16,917 nt of DNA. Origin: Coemansia sp. RSA 1804. Lineage: Eukaryota; Kickxellomycota; Kickxellomycetes; Kickxellales; Kickxellaceae. Shown here one piece after another: positions 1-8,244 of the stretch. Numbering within the stretch: position 1 is the first letter of the stretch; the number at the start of each line of letters is the position of its first letter. The stretch covers positions 1 through 16,917 of the forward strand of contig JANBTH010000459.1 of assembly GCA_027578815.1 (NCBI GenBank), written 5' to 3'. A model generated the notes under the pieces. The model saw nothing but the letters and a program-made list of their open reading frames with translations. It ran no database searches and was not told the origin of the DNA. The translations under genes were made by a program, and so were the position numbers.

Positions 1-39
1 TAAGTAAAAGAATCTCGAAAAACATTCCTTTTGTCAATA

Positions 40-429
40 ATGAAGTTCCTTGCCGTCTCCGCCGCTCTTGTTGCCGCTGTTGCCGCCGCCGACAACGCAC
101 AGGTCAACTCGATTCCTTCGCAGACTCTCAACTCTTTTCAGGCTGGCGCGCTTGCAACGCTCAGTGCTGCTCAGGCGGCTATCAACTCAATGAACTCTCA
201 GCATGTTGCTGATAACAAGGCCTCGCAGGATGCTGCCCTTCATAGCCAGAGCGTTGCTAACATGGGTGGAAGCACCGAGGGTCTTGATCTCGGCAGCATG
301 GACTCCGAGATGGAGAGCAGCGAGCTTGGCTCCTTGGATGTGGAAGAGGCGAGCGTCAGCAGCTCGGCTTCGTCAGTGGCCGGTTCCATGCTTGCCATCG
401 TTTTCGTTGCCGGCGCAGCCATGTTCTAG
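40..429 (+). CDS. Small secreted, probably GPI-anchored Ser/Ala-rich protein
   Basis: This encodes 129 residues from the ATG at 40; the frame also reads upstream through a TTG at 31, but the ATG gives a textbook signal peptide. Residues 1-18 are a short basic and then Ala/Val-rich leader ending in Ala-Ala-Ala before Asp18. The mature part is about 90 residues, lacks cysteine, and is rich in Ser, Ala, Asn and Gln with an acidic second half. It holds two copies of LGS(M/L)D at 84-88 and 96-100. A Ser/Ala spacer (about 105-112) leads into a hydrophobic C-terminus (113-129) that stops without charged residues, as in a GPI-attachment signal, so a cell-wall or plasma-membrane location is inferred. 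I do not recognise the family. It could instead be a small single-span membrane protein. It converges on the TACC gene. Confidence 0.75.
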   Translation: MKFLAVSAALVAAVAAADNAQVNSIPSQTLNSFQAGALATLSAAQAAINSMNSQHVADNKASQDAALHSQSVANMGGSTEGLDLGSMDSEMESSELGSLDVEEASVSSSASSVAGSMLAIVFVAGAAMF

Positions 430-1081
430 TCAATTGTTCTGCCTAGCTTTTTTCGTCTTTTACATCCTTTCCATCTTTAACAATTCAATGAATAATATAG
501 CATGTCGGTATTTTCTCGCTTTTTTAATTTGTGTAATTGTTCCCTATATTTTTGGCAAGCATCTTTGTTTAATCTGTAGCATATTTTGCTATACCTATTT
601 TCTTGCTCGATGGTTTGTTTTTGTCGTAAATTATGTTTGCAACTACTCTTGAAATAGTTTGCTGCTCACTATTTGTGCAAGGAACAATTGTAATTTACAC
701 TTGTTGATTGTTTAGCTGAATGGTACTAAACATAATCTACCAAGACTCTGTTTGGCCATATTCCTATTCAGACATTTTACTTTCAGTTTTTAATGTTTAA
801 ACAATGTCGCATCGCACGTCTACTTTTAAGAGTCAATGCTAGTAAACGCCAAAATACAATTGTTGATATGGCTATTTTCTTTGAAGTAAATAATAAAGAA
901 AGACAAAACCAGTAGCCTTCTCTGTTACTGTTGTTTACAGTCACAATCATGTTTAGGCATTCAAATTCAAAGCACATTGGATAAAGAGAAACGTGTATTG
1001 TGTGTGAAAAGGATTCAGAAATAGCTAAAGAAAATAATACGATGCACGTTTTGTTGGATAGTGGCAGCGTCTGCCACCTTT
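430..1081. other. Convergent intergenic region (two 3' ends)
   Basis: AT-rich stretch between the stop of the small secreted protein gene and the minus-strand stop of the TACC gene. It should hold both 3' UTRs. AT-rich, T-rich sequence follows the stop at 429, and an ATTAAA on the minus strand lies at about 787-792. No convincing canonical AATAAA sits at a normal distance from either stop. The open frames here are short, start inside the neighbouring genes or have no recognisable composition. No RNA gene is seen. Confidence 0.5.
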
Positions 1082-2899
1082 CTACACCAGCGAGTTTTCT
1101 AGGCGCTCGCACAGCTCTAGCAGCTCCCTGTTCTGCTGTTTGGTGGAGTTTAGCTGTATCTGAAGCGACTTTGCGCGGGCATCCACTTTGCCCGTCTGAG
1201 TTTGAAGCGACGTAACATCGTGCTTTGTTTGCGTCAAAAGCTTCTGAAGCTTGGTGATCTCAGAGTTTGCCATATCCAGCGTTTTTTGTGCGTGCTTTTT
1301 GATCAGCTCGTTGCGTTCCTCGGCAACAAGAACATCGTTACGCAGGTCATTGGAAAGCCCTTCCAGTCGCAGGTTTTCAGCTACAAGCAATTCTATACGC
1401 TCTTGCGCCTCCTTGCGCTCGCTTGAAAGTGCGTCGGAGCGGGATTCGCACTCATCGAGATTCTTCTGAAGGCGCTGGCGCTCAAAGGTGACCTTTCCCA
1501 GCTCCAAAGTCAGGGCGTCCGACTCTGCTTCCTTTTGAGCAATTAGCGTTCCTGATGTTGCAATATAGTCCTCAAGCATAAACTGTGTCTCGTCACGATC
1601 GGTGGTTAGCTCGTTTATCTCAGTTTTGTATTTTTCGATTTGCAACTGCGACTCTTGCGACTGCTTCAACAGCTGACGCTCAAAGTCCTGTTTCAAGACC
1701 TCAATTTCCTTTTGGTGCTTGGCTTCAGCCTCGCGTAGCAGGCTTTTTAGAAGGTAATCTTGTGCGGACTCCATGTTCTGGTCTTGAGAGAATTTGCTCT
1801 CGCCACGAACCACGTCTTTGCTTCCTGTAGCAGGGTCGTTTCTCTGCGATGATTCGTTGGTTCCGTCCAAGGAACCTAGCAAAGTATGGCTGTGGTCTAC
1901 ATCCAAGACCTTTTGCTGTGATATACTGCCAACAGAAGTAAGAATTCTCACGGATGATGGTGTCTCTGGAAGCGGAACAGACGCTGCATCAAATAGATGC
2001 TTGTCCGAAAGCTTCCTAATCGCCTCGAGGTCCAGTTTACTCGGAGACCGGTTACGCTGTGGTAACATGTCCTTTTTATGCTTGCAATCATATGGACCAT
2101 TACTACCACTCTGAACACGACTGCTGTTCTTATTACTGGCTTTACTGCTGTCCAAACCGCTTTGATTCGGCTCTTGGCCATCATCCTCTGGCCTGGACAG
2201 TCTTTTTTCCGACTGGAGCGTGCAGACACAACTTGCGGAGCTGCATTTGCAAGAGTAGAGCGCAATAATATCATTTGTGACGCTCGCACTTGACAGGCGT
2301 GCCATACAGTTAAGCGTGGAACAAGCGTCGAGTAGTTCGGATCCGCTTGCCCTAGCCTCAGAACTGTGTCCGCTAGAGCTGTCACATTCTCTTGAGCCCT
2401 TGCGACTAAACGGTGAAGATTCATCGAGTTGGAATATGCATGTTTCTTCGCTCGATGAATCCGTGCTTTCGGTAAACGACGACAGCGCGTGGTTGCTGTG
2501 CCCCTTTCCGTCAGGTAGGTGCATCAAGGAGTTGCAGTATAGCATGTAGGTGCTGGTAGAGCTCCCCGTCAGGTGCGGGTTGCTTTGGCATCCTAGTGCT
2601 GTGTGAGTATCCAGTACGTCCAAGCTAAATGTTGAAGGCTTCCTTCTAAGCGGCGTGGCCTTGTGATCGTGCGTGTTGGAGATTCCAGAACTCAGCTCGG
2701 ATTCGGTGCGCAAGTAGTTCTTTAGCTTTTCGATGTCTTGCTGTGTTCCACCGTTGTGCACGATGTGATGGTCGGGTGCGGATCTTATAAAAGGAAGCGA
2801 GTCGGACCGCAAAGGGAATCTCCAAAGAGACAGCGTCGATGGCGATACTGACGATGATGGCATGCGGCCTTGGCTCTTTTTCGACAATCCAACAACCAT
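1082..2899 (-). CDS. TACC-domain coiled-coil protein (Alp7/TACC-like)
   Basis: This encodes 605 residues with no introns. The start ATG (2897-2899) is fixed by an in-frame TAA three codons upstream. Residues 1-375 are low-complexity, Ser-rich and probably disordered, with SP/TP sites (for example around 285 and 312). Residues 380-604 form a nearly unbroken charged heptad coiled coil. The end resembles the TACC domain of animal TACC1-3: the block KKHAQKTLDMANSEITKLQ at 534-552 and the closing block QNRELLELCERLENSLV at 589-605 align with the HAEEKLQLANEEI and ENEELTRICDDLI parts of human TACC proteins. TACC proteins bind XMAP215/TOG proteins and place them at spindle poles and microtubules, as Alp7/Mia1 does with Alp14 in fission yeast. 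A similar spindle or cytoplasmic microtubule role is inferred. A cysteine cluster CKCSSASCVC lies at 217-226. An unrelated coiled coil resembling TACC by composition is the main alternative. Confidence 0.72.
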   Translation of the reverse strand: MVVGLSKKSQGRMPSSSVSPSTLSLWRFPLRSDSLPFIRSAPDHHIVHNGGTQQDIEKLKNYLRTESELSSGISNTHDHKATPLRRKPSTFSLDVLDTHTALGCQSNPHLTGSSTSTYMLYCNSLMHLPDGKGHSNHALSSFTESTDSSSEETCIFQLDESSPFSRKGSRECDSSSGHSSEARASGSELLDACSTLNCMARLSSASVTNDIIALYSCKCSSASCVCTLQSEKRLSRPEDDGQEPNQSGLDSSKASNKNSSRVQSGSNGPYDCKHKKDMLPQRNRSPSKLDLEAIRKLSDKHLFDAASVPLPETPSSVRILTSVGSISQQKVLDVDHSHTLLGSLDGTNESSQRNDPATGSKDVVRGESKFSQDQNMESAQDYLLKSLLREAEAKHQKEIEVLKQDFERQLLKQSQESQLQIEKYKTEINELTTDRDETQFMLEDYIATSGTLIAQKEAESDALTLELGKVTFERQRLQKNLDECESRSDALSSERKEAQERIELLVAENLRLEGLSNDLRNDVLVAEERNELIKKHAQKTLDMANSEITKLQKLLTQTKHDVTSLQTQTGKVDARAKSLQIQLNSTKQQNRELLELCERLENSLV

Positions 2900-3793
2900 T
2901 ATATTTTATCAACCTGTATATCGCTTATGCTTGAAAAAAAGCCTATGCAGAGTGTGAACGGTTGTAATATAAAGACCAAAATAGTATATATGCGATCTGT
3001 TTGAAGCGAAGGAACAAAATCAAAAGCGAAAGATATGCGGCCAAAAATGCAACAGTTTCAAAAGTTGATAAAGAGCAAAGAAAAAAGTAGCCGACATGTC
3101 AGTGAACAAATAACAGTAAATAAAATTATATTGCTATTTTTCTCCAAAAAAATTTAAAAACATTCCATTCTTTTGCACAACAACAATCTGGCTTGTCTTT
3201 GGCGCAACACATAAACCCCTCCCTCCACACTTTTCTTTCCCTACGGCAAGCGTAGCTAACGGCAGATAGACAGCAGACATTTGTCCTTGTTGTTTGGGGA
3301 GAGAGGGGAAAGGGAGGCGGTGTTCCATTATCTTTCTTTTGCACAGAATGAACCATCCCTGGTGGATTCCAAAGTTGGATATACTCAGCAGGAGACTCCT
3401 CTGTGGACAGCGGCTGCGGAGCAGCAGGTATATTGCCACCGGTCAGAAAGCGAAGGCGCATGATCTAATAAGATTCAAAAGTGGCTTAAGCAGCAACAAA
3501 GGCCGGCATGACGCATTTGTTGCATTGTGGTTGACATAGATAGGAACTTTCTCGGCTCGTCAAGCACTCCCTGCTCTTTACACATATCCATTACACGCGT
3601 TCTGTCGCTGGGATTAGAATTTGCTATTCGCTTTCTATACCGATGAATAATGTCTCACATGTGCATCAAATATCTCGTAAACAGCAAAATTAGAGTTTAC
3701 ATAGTGAAGAATGCATCATGTATGGTTAATTGTGCCACGATTCAAAAGGATCTGATTTTATATAAAGACATTCTACAGGAGGCTGCACCCGCT
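2900..3793. other. Intergenic: TACC promoter and AP-3 delta 3' UTR
   Basis: About 0.9 kb between two minus-strand genes. The left part (2900 to about 3120) is AT-rich and should carry the TACC promoter and leader; minus-strand AT-rich tracts lie near 2965-2990 but no unambiguous TATA box. The right part near 3640-3793 is AT-rich and should hold the AP-3 delta 3' UTR. The middle (3130-3540) is more GC-balanced and open in overlapping frames on both strands for about 60-110 codons. None has recognisable composition or a partner exon, so I leave it unassigned. Confidence 0.45.
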
Positions 3794-6409
3794 TCAGCCG
3801 AGATTTCCGTTCTCGGCATTGTGATTAGTGCCCGTTTCGGTGGAGTTGCCGCCAGAAGACCGGTCTGCTTTCGGCTCTTGCTGCTGCATCTCATTACCGC
3901 CACCGGGCATGTCCTCATCGCCAGCAATCTCAATGGGCGCACGCGGCGGCGACGGCGACGGCGTCCTCTCCTTGCTCTTGCGGTGTCTTCTAGGGCGGCC
4001 ATCCGTCTCCAATCTGTTCTTGCTCTTCTTTTTCTTCTTCTTATCCTTCTTGGGTTGCCCCGGATCAATGTGGCTAAGATCCAGTGCCACCACCGGAATG
4101 TTGTCTACGTCAGGCAAGTCCCCAATGCCACCGACATCGTCTGCATTGCTGCCAAGATAGAACGGGTCATCCTTGCTGCGATGGCGACCTCGGCCAGCGG
4201 ATCCCGCTGTTGCCCCAAAAGCTTTATGGGGAGGAGAAGGCGGCGGAATGACCAGATGCGTCGTGTCGGGAATCGCATCGCCAATAGGGCTATCAAGATC
4301 CAGGCCCTCCATAACAGGAACCTTGCCTTGTGCCGCAGCCGATACGGGGTTCAGATCATATGCGGTAAACAAAAAGTGCAGTTCGTGGCACACGCGGGGC
4401 GCTTCATCGCCCAGATCCGACGTCGACATCGAAACGACCTTGATAATCTCAACAAAACGACTTAGCTGACTGCTCACCTGCAAGGGCAGAGAAGCAAATA
4501 TGCACTCCACGGTGCTGTGGCTGTTTGCAGTGCTTGAGTTTGTGTCTTTCGAATAGAGGAAATACGAGAGTCGTTCCAGGGTAGATGTCAAAGTCGACCG
4601 AACAGATTCCCAAATCTCCGCATTCCAGTACTCTGATATGTATTGGAGCCAGTATGTGAACACTTTTGTAGCAGCCTGGACAAAGACTGCTTGTTGGTCC
4701 GGTGTAAACCGCGAAAGGCTCTCCGGCAGCAACAGCTCAATGTCGTTGGCGTCTGCTGGCAGAAGAGCACAGTACTCGCCTAGAATATATGCTGCCGTTG
4801 TTATCACAGCAGACTGCGACATGCTGCTCGACACCTGCCCCACCAACTGCTTGTCCAACAGCAGCTTCCGCGCCATCCTGATTGCAAACTCGCGCACCTG
4901 CCGTACTCGAACTGTAACATCCAAAAGCTTTGCGCTTACGAGCTTGCCCACATCTACACCAGCCACATACACAAGGTCCACAAGCGTGGCAACATACCAT
5001 TCAAAATTAGAGAGGTTCGCGTAGGAGTTGCGTGAACACATGTCTATAATGGTCTCAACAACATAAAGACGATACTCTGGATTGTCCGCCGGATCAAACA
5101 ACGCCGTGCCTGTCCTTCTGGGTGTAATAATGGTCCCGCTGGCACTGGCCAAAGTGGTTCCTGCAGAATCAACAAATGGGCTATCCAGTCCAGGGGCCGT
5201 TTCAAGGCCGGGTCTACCAGCACCTGTCGTTGGATCTGTATTCCTCTTTGGCTGGAGGGAAATCGTGTTGGACAAGATCAGCTGCGACATCAACAGCTTG
5301 ACTGTCTTGGTAAGTGTTTTGCGTGTAACCATTCCTGACACTGCTTCGAGCGCGCGTGTCCGAATTGTCTGGTCGGGATCGTCAAGGAATTCAAGCACCG
5401 GCTCAAAGTGCATAGATGCAAGGTCGGGACGCTTCTGCTGCATGAGCGCGAGTGCAACAAGACCAACATACCGCACGTTTTGGTCTGGAGTTTCGTAAAG
5501 CAATGCAAGCTTGCGAGTGCAGAGCTCTGCGAACTCAATCTCCCGGCCGATGCTGTCCGCAATAGGGACTGGAACACTGATCACATCTGCGACAATCGCC
5601 GTGTGTATGCACTCGTAAAGAAGCGACATTGCAGTCGTGGTGCAGATAAGCTGTGAAAGCGGGCCATGTATTTTTTTAGCCAGACGAGGCTCTATTGACG
5701 CCAGCGAAGCAAAGAGCTTGACGATTTTTATGAGAATCCAATTGTTCGATAATGTGTTTAGCAGGTGGTAGAGCTTTGGAGCTAATGGCATGTAGTTGCG
5801 TGGGTTGGTGTGTGCAAGTTCGCAGACCACGGTGACTGCCGCTGAAACAACGGACGGATCAGGATCATCCAGATGCTCCTTCAGACGGGGCACAAACGCA
5901 TGCAGGCCTTCTGGGTACTTTAGAACCATCTTGTGAAGACACATAAATGCCTTTTTGCGGATATATGGGCGCGAGTGCCCAATGACTGCAAGGACGTCAT
6001 CAAAGAGGCTCATCGAAAGCTCAGGCGTGGCTATCTGTGCCAGCCCATCCAACGCAACGGCAACTTCCATGTCATTTGCAGAGGCAAGGTCCTTGCGAAT
6101 CAGGTTTGTCGTCAGCATTAGCACATCCGTCTCCTGGTGAAACGATTGAGCTGCTGCCAAGTACCCCGACCGCTTTTCTCCAAAGCGCTGGGCCGCCATC
6201 ACCTCGACAACGTTAAAGTTGGCCCAATTCATGTCGTAGCCAAACATGTGAAGGTAGTTCAACTTGTCTACAGCTGCGCTCTTGACGTACATGTCGCTCG
6301 ATTGGACCTCGCTCTGGATTTCCTCTAGCGATTTCTGAATGTATGCGCTTTCATTGCGTTTGTTTGCCCGAAGACCCTGGATTAGGTCTGTCAGCGACTT
6401 TTCAAACAT
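3794..6409 (-). CDS. APL5: AP-3 adaptor complex subunit delta (Apl5-like)
   Basis: This encodes 871 residues in one exon. It is the large delta chain of the heterotetrameric AP-3 coat, which carries cargo from the Golgi or endosome to the vacuole (lysosome). The N-terminal adaptin HEAT solenoid covers roughly 20-560 and matches animal delta-adaptin closely: the opening MFEKSLTDLIQGLRANK, GYLAAAQSFH at 82-91, PYIRKKA at 148-154, DDPDPSV at 181-187 and NNWILIKIVKLF at 222-233. The start is the ATG directly before the conserved FEK segment. A Ser/Thr/Gly linker follows near 395-440. The C-terminal hinge is charged: an acidic segment to about 784, a lysine run KKDKKKKKKSK near 787-797, then an Arg/Lys-Ser-Pro stretch and a Gly/Asn-rich end. 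The length fits fungal Apl5 (about 825-930) and is shorter than animal delta (about 1150), so a full ear domain appears to be missing. Confidence 0.95.
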   Translation of the reverse strand: MFEKSLTDLIQGLRANKRNESAYIQKSLEEIQSEVQSSDMYVKSAAVDKLNYLHMFGYDMNWANFNVVEVMAAQRFGEKRSGYLAAAQSFHQETDVLMLTTNLIRKDLASANDMEVAVALDGLAQIATPELSMSLFDDVLAVIGHSRPYIRKKAFMCLHKMVLKYPEGLHAFVPRLKEHLDDPDPSVVSAAVTVVCELAHTNPRNYMPLAPKLYHLLNTLSNNWILIKIVKLFASLASIEPRLAKKIHGPLSQLICTTTAMSLLYECIHTAIVADVISVPVPIADSIGREIEFAELCTRKLALLYETPDQNVRYVGLVALALMQQKRPDLASMHFEPVLEFLDDPDQTIRTRALEAVSGMVTRKTLTKTVKLLMSQLILSNTISLQPKRNTDPTTGAGRPGLETAPGLDSPFVDSAGTTLASASGTIITPRRTGTALFDPADNPEYRLYVVETIIDMCSRNSYANLSNFEWYVATLVDLVYVAGVDVGKLVSAKLLDVTVRVRQVREFAIRMARKLLLDKQLVGQVSSSMSQSAVITTAAYILGEYCALLPADANDIELLLPESLSRFTPDQQAVFVQAATKVFTYWLQYISEYWNAEIWESVRSTLTSTLERLSYFLYSKDTNSSTANSHSTVECIFASLPLQVSSQLSRFVEIIKVVSMSTSDLGDEAPRVCHELHFLFTAYDLNPVSAAAQGKVPVMEGLDLDSPIGDAIPDTTHLVIPPPSPPHKAFGATAGSAGRGRHRSKDDPFYLGSNADDVGGIGDLPDVDNIPVVALDLSHIDPGQPKKDKKKKKKSKNRLETDGRPRRHRKSKERTPSPSPPRAPIEIAGDEDMPGGGNEMQQQEPKADRSSGGNSTETGTNHNAENGNLG

Positions 6410-6761
6410 GAGCTGTGAGTGTAGATTAGAAGAGCGAAGAAATATAGAAGAAACTAACGTACAAAACCTTTAACTTCGAAGGAAAGAAAGAAGGAGTGCA
6501 GAGCAGAGCATAGACAAAAATCTTGAGAACATTGTCAACCTTTCTTTTGGCTTTCAAGTGGCTTCTTTTCACTCTCTAGACTCAAAAAGGGTTTCTTTGT
6601 ATTTCCAGCCTACCCTTTTCTGTACTCTGCACGAAAGATGTTTTTTCTTTCCTTCTAGCTAAGAATAAAAAAGCAAAGCAGCCACAGGACCTGCTGGCAG
6701 AGTTATATAAAGAAAAGGTTAAAAGCGAAACAACAACAGTAGCAACACAAAAGGTAGCATT
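6410..6761. other. Intergenic: AP-3 delta promoter and ATP5 3' UTR
   Basis: A 352-bp gap between two minus-strand genes. It is purine-rich on the plus strand, hence pyrimidine-rich on the transcribed sense strand, notably around 6475-6500 and 6650-6680. Pyrimidine-rich leaders are common upstream of fungal genes. A TTATATAAAG at 6702-6711 reads as a TATA-like element only on the plus strand, where no gene follows within range. No ORF or RNA gene is supported. Confidence 0.45.
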
Positions 6762-7767
6762 CTAAACAGAGATCGAGTCGGTCAGCAGCTTCTCTAGCTT
6801 GGCAAGTCTGCCAGAGACGGACATATCAATGGTGTAGTCGCCAAACTCAACAACCATCCCGCCGAGAATGCTAGGATTGGTCTTGTTGATGACATTGACC
6901 TCCTTAAAGTCCTTGATAAGGCCGCCCTTGGTCAGGGTGTCCTTGATCTGCTTGAGATCCTTGCCGTTAAGGCTCTGTGCGGATGTAACAACAACGCTGA
7001 CAATGCCACGCTGAGCCTCCATCAGAGACTTGTAGGCGCTGATGATGCGGCTGGTCTCGTTCAGACGGTTGTTTTCGGTAAGGGTCTTGAAAAAGTTGGT
7101 GGTGATATCGGACTTTTTGCCCAGCGAGTCAATGAGCTTCTCCTTGGCAGCCTTGTTCAACATGGGGCTCGACAGCACCTCCGCAAGACGGGCGTCCTTG
7201 GCGAACTGCGCCTCAATGTTCTTCAGATCGCTCTCAACCGTGGCCAGTGCGTTTCTCGATGCAGCAGCCTGGAAAAGGGCGGTCGCATACCTGCCGTCAA
7301 TCCCGAAAAGCGTGATTGGTGCCTACAGAGTTAGCAATTTAATATTTGTGGATAATATTTGTGGATTCTGGAAGCAAGCAGCAGTTGTTTGGGTCCAAAA
7401 CAAAGTGAATGCTTTTGCATTTAGTATATGTAGGTCTGCTGGGGAGTGGTTTCTATGTCAACCTCTGTTCCTAATTTCAAGCCCGCAGCGTTGGTAGGCG
7501 ACACGTACCTTGGTGGAAACGGCAGTGGCATATCCGCGAGTAAGCTACAAATGACAACCGATTTAGCAAAGATAGTATAGCAGGTACCATGGGATTAGTA
7601 CTTTTTAACAATTTCTGAAGCTATTCTATGCAAATCGCCTTTAGCGTTACTTTTCGCTAATTTGGAAAACATTATCAGCGGTCAATCCGGCGCAATCGGG
7701 CTGTGTAATCGAATTGTGCAATCGAGCATACCTGGGTCTTTCCAACAGAGAGAGCCTGGCGCAACAT
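6762..7767 (-). CDS. ATP5: ATP synthase OSCP subunit (subunit 5), three exons
   Basis: OSCP sits on top of F1 and joins it to the peripheral stalk of mitochondrial ATP synthase. I join three minus-strand exons: 7767-7732 (12 codons), 7544-7509 (12 codons) and 7322-6762 (186 codons plus stop), giving 210 residues; yeast Atp5 has 212. Both junctions are phase 0 with GT donors and TAG acceptors. Exons 1-2 encode a mitochondrial presequence (basic, Ser/Thr/Ala, with RGYAT at about 15-19). Exon 3 opens directly with the mature domain APITLFGIDGRYATALF at 25-41. The C-terminal OSCP signature is present: GG at 178-179, D186, D190, S192 and GRL at 195-197. The ATG at 7178, inside exon 3, is an internal methionine. 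The gene is divergent from TFB4. Confidence 0.95.
7323..7508 (-). other. ATP5: ATP5 intron 2 (186 bp)
   Basis: On the minus strand the donor is AAG|GTACGT and the acceptor CTCTGTAG|GCA. A perfect CTAAC branch site (within GCTAACT) lies about 10 nt before the acceptor. Removing it joins TCC ACC AAG to GCA CCA ATC in frame, at the boundary between presequence and mature OSCP. The intron contains a perfect 13-bp tandem duplication at 7341-7366. Confidence 0.92.
7341..7366. repeat. 13-bp perfect tandem duplication in ATP5 intron 2
   Basis: AATATTTGTGGAT occurs twice back to back (7341-7353 and 7354-7366). It is 15-18 bp inside the acceptor end of the intron, next to the branch site, and looks like a recent slippage duplication. 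Confidence 0.9.
7545..7731 (-). other. ATP5: ATP5 intron 1 (187 bp)
   Basis: On the minus strand the donor is CAG|GTATGC and the acceptor ATTTGTAG|CTT. A CTAAA-type branch site (GCTAAAT) lies about 20 nt before the acceptor. It separates the first 12 codons (MLRQALSVGKTQ) from the second 12 (LTRGYATAVSTK), keeping phase 0. Its length is almost equal to intron 2. Confidence 0.88.
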
Positions 7768-8244
7768 TTTTATTCACTCTCTAGATTTTGCGCAATAATA
7801 TAGCTGCAAAACAAAAAGATTTCAAGAAAGAAACAAGTAAAAAGGCGATTAGAGGAGCGAATTGAGGTAAAGAAAGGCAAGGGAACAATGTAAAATATAA
7901 CCTGGGCTCAACGTTTATCTTTTGTGAAAACCAAAAAAACACCCCTTATCACGAATATTATCGAGCTTCTTTTGGCTGTGGTTGCTAGTCACAATAAAAG
8001 AACCACAAGAAAGAGCCATATCGCTGATCTCTTCCTATTAGTATAATTTAATCAACGCCGAGTGATGTGATTTGAGCCCATACGTTCAGTATGCTGAAAT
8101 ATCGCGATGATTGAGCAGAGTAGTTTTTTGCAAGCGCCTCTGTGAACCGGATAGAAAAAGAAACAGCTTGCCCGTCGTAAACGCTATTTTGTATTTTATT
8201 AAAGGTTCAGTTCATTCTAACAATTAGGCCTGGAAGCAAGAGAT
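7768..8244. promoter_or_regulatory. Divergent promoter region ATP5 / TFB4
   Basis: 477 bp between the ATP5 start (minus) and the TFB4 start (plus), so both promoters must lie here. It is A-rich on the plus strand next to ATP5 and contains no CCAAT box. Three GATA-type sites (TTATC on the plus strand) lie within 48 bp at 7915-7919, 7946-7950 and 7958-7962. An 8-bp palindrome ATCGCGAT is at 8101-8108. An AT-rich stretch at about 8188-8205 precedes the TFB4 leader. Transcription starts cannot be fixed from sequence. Confidence 0.6.

Noticed and set aside
203..652. 149-codon plus-strand frame overlapping the small secreted protein
   Set aside because: It is the alternate frame of a GC-richer coding region and runs on into an AT-rich 3' UTR that gives a Phe/Ile-rich tail.
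3126..3461. Minus-strand frames of 101-111 codons between TACC and AP-3 delta
   Set aside because: Two overlapping frames are open at once, with no family resemblance, upstream context or splice partner.
3650..4465. 271-codon plus-strand open frame
   Set aside because: It lies mostly antisense to the AP-3 delta C-terminus; its arginine and leucine runs come from reading the repetitive charged tail backwards. No recognisable domain.
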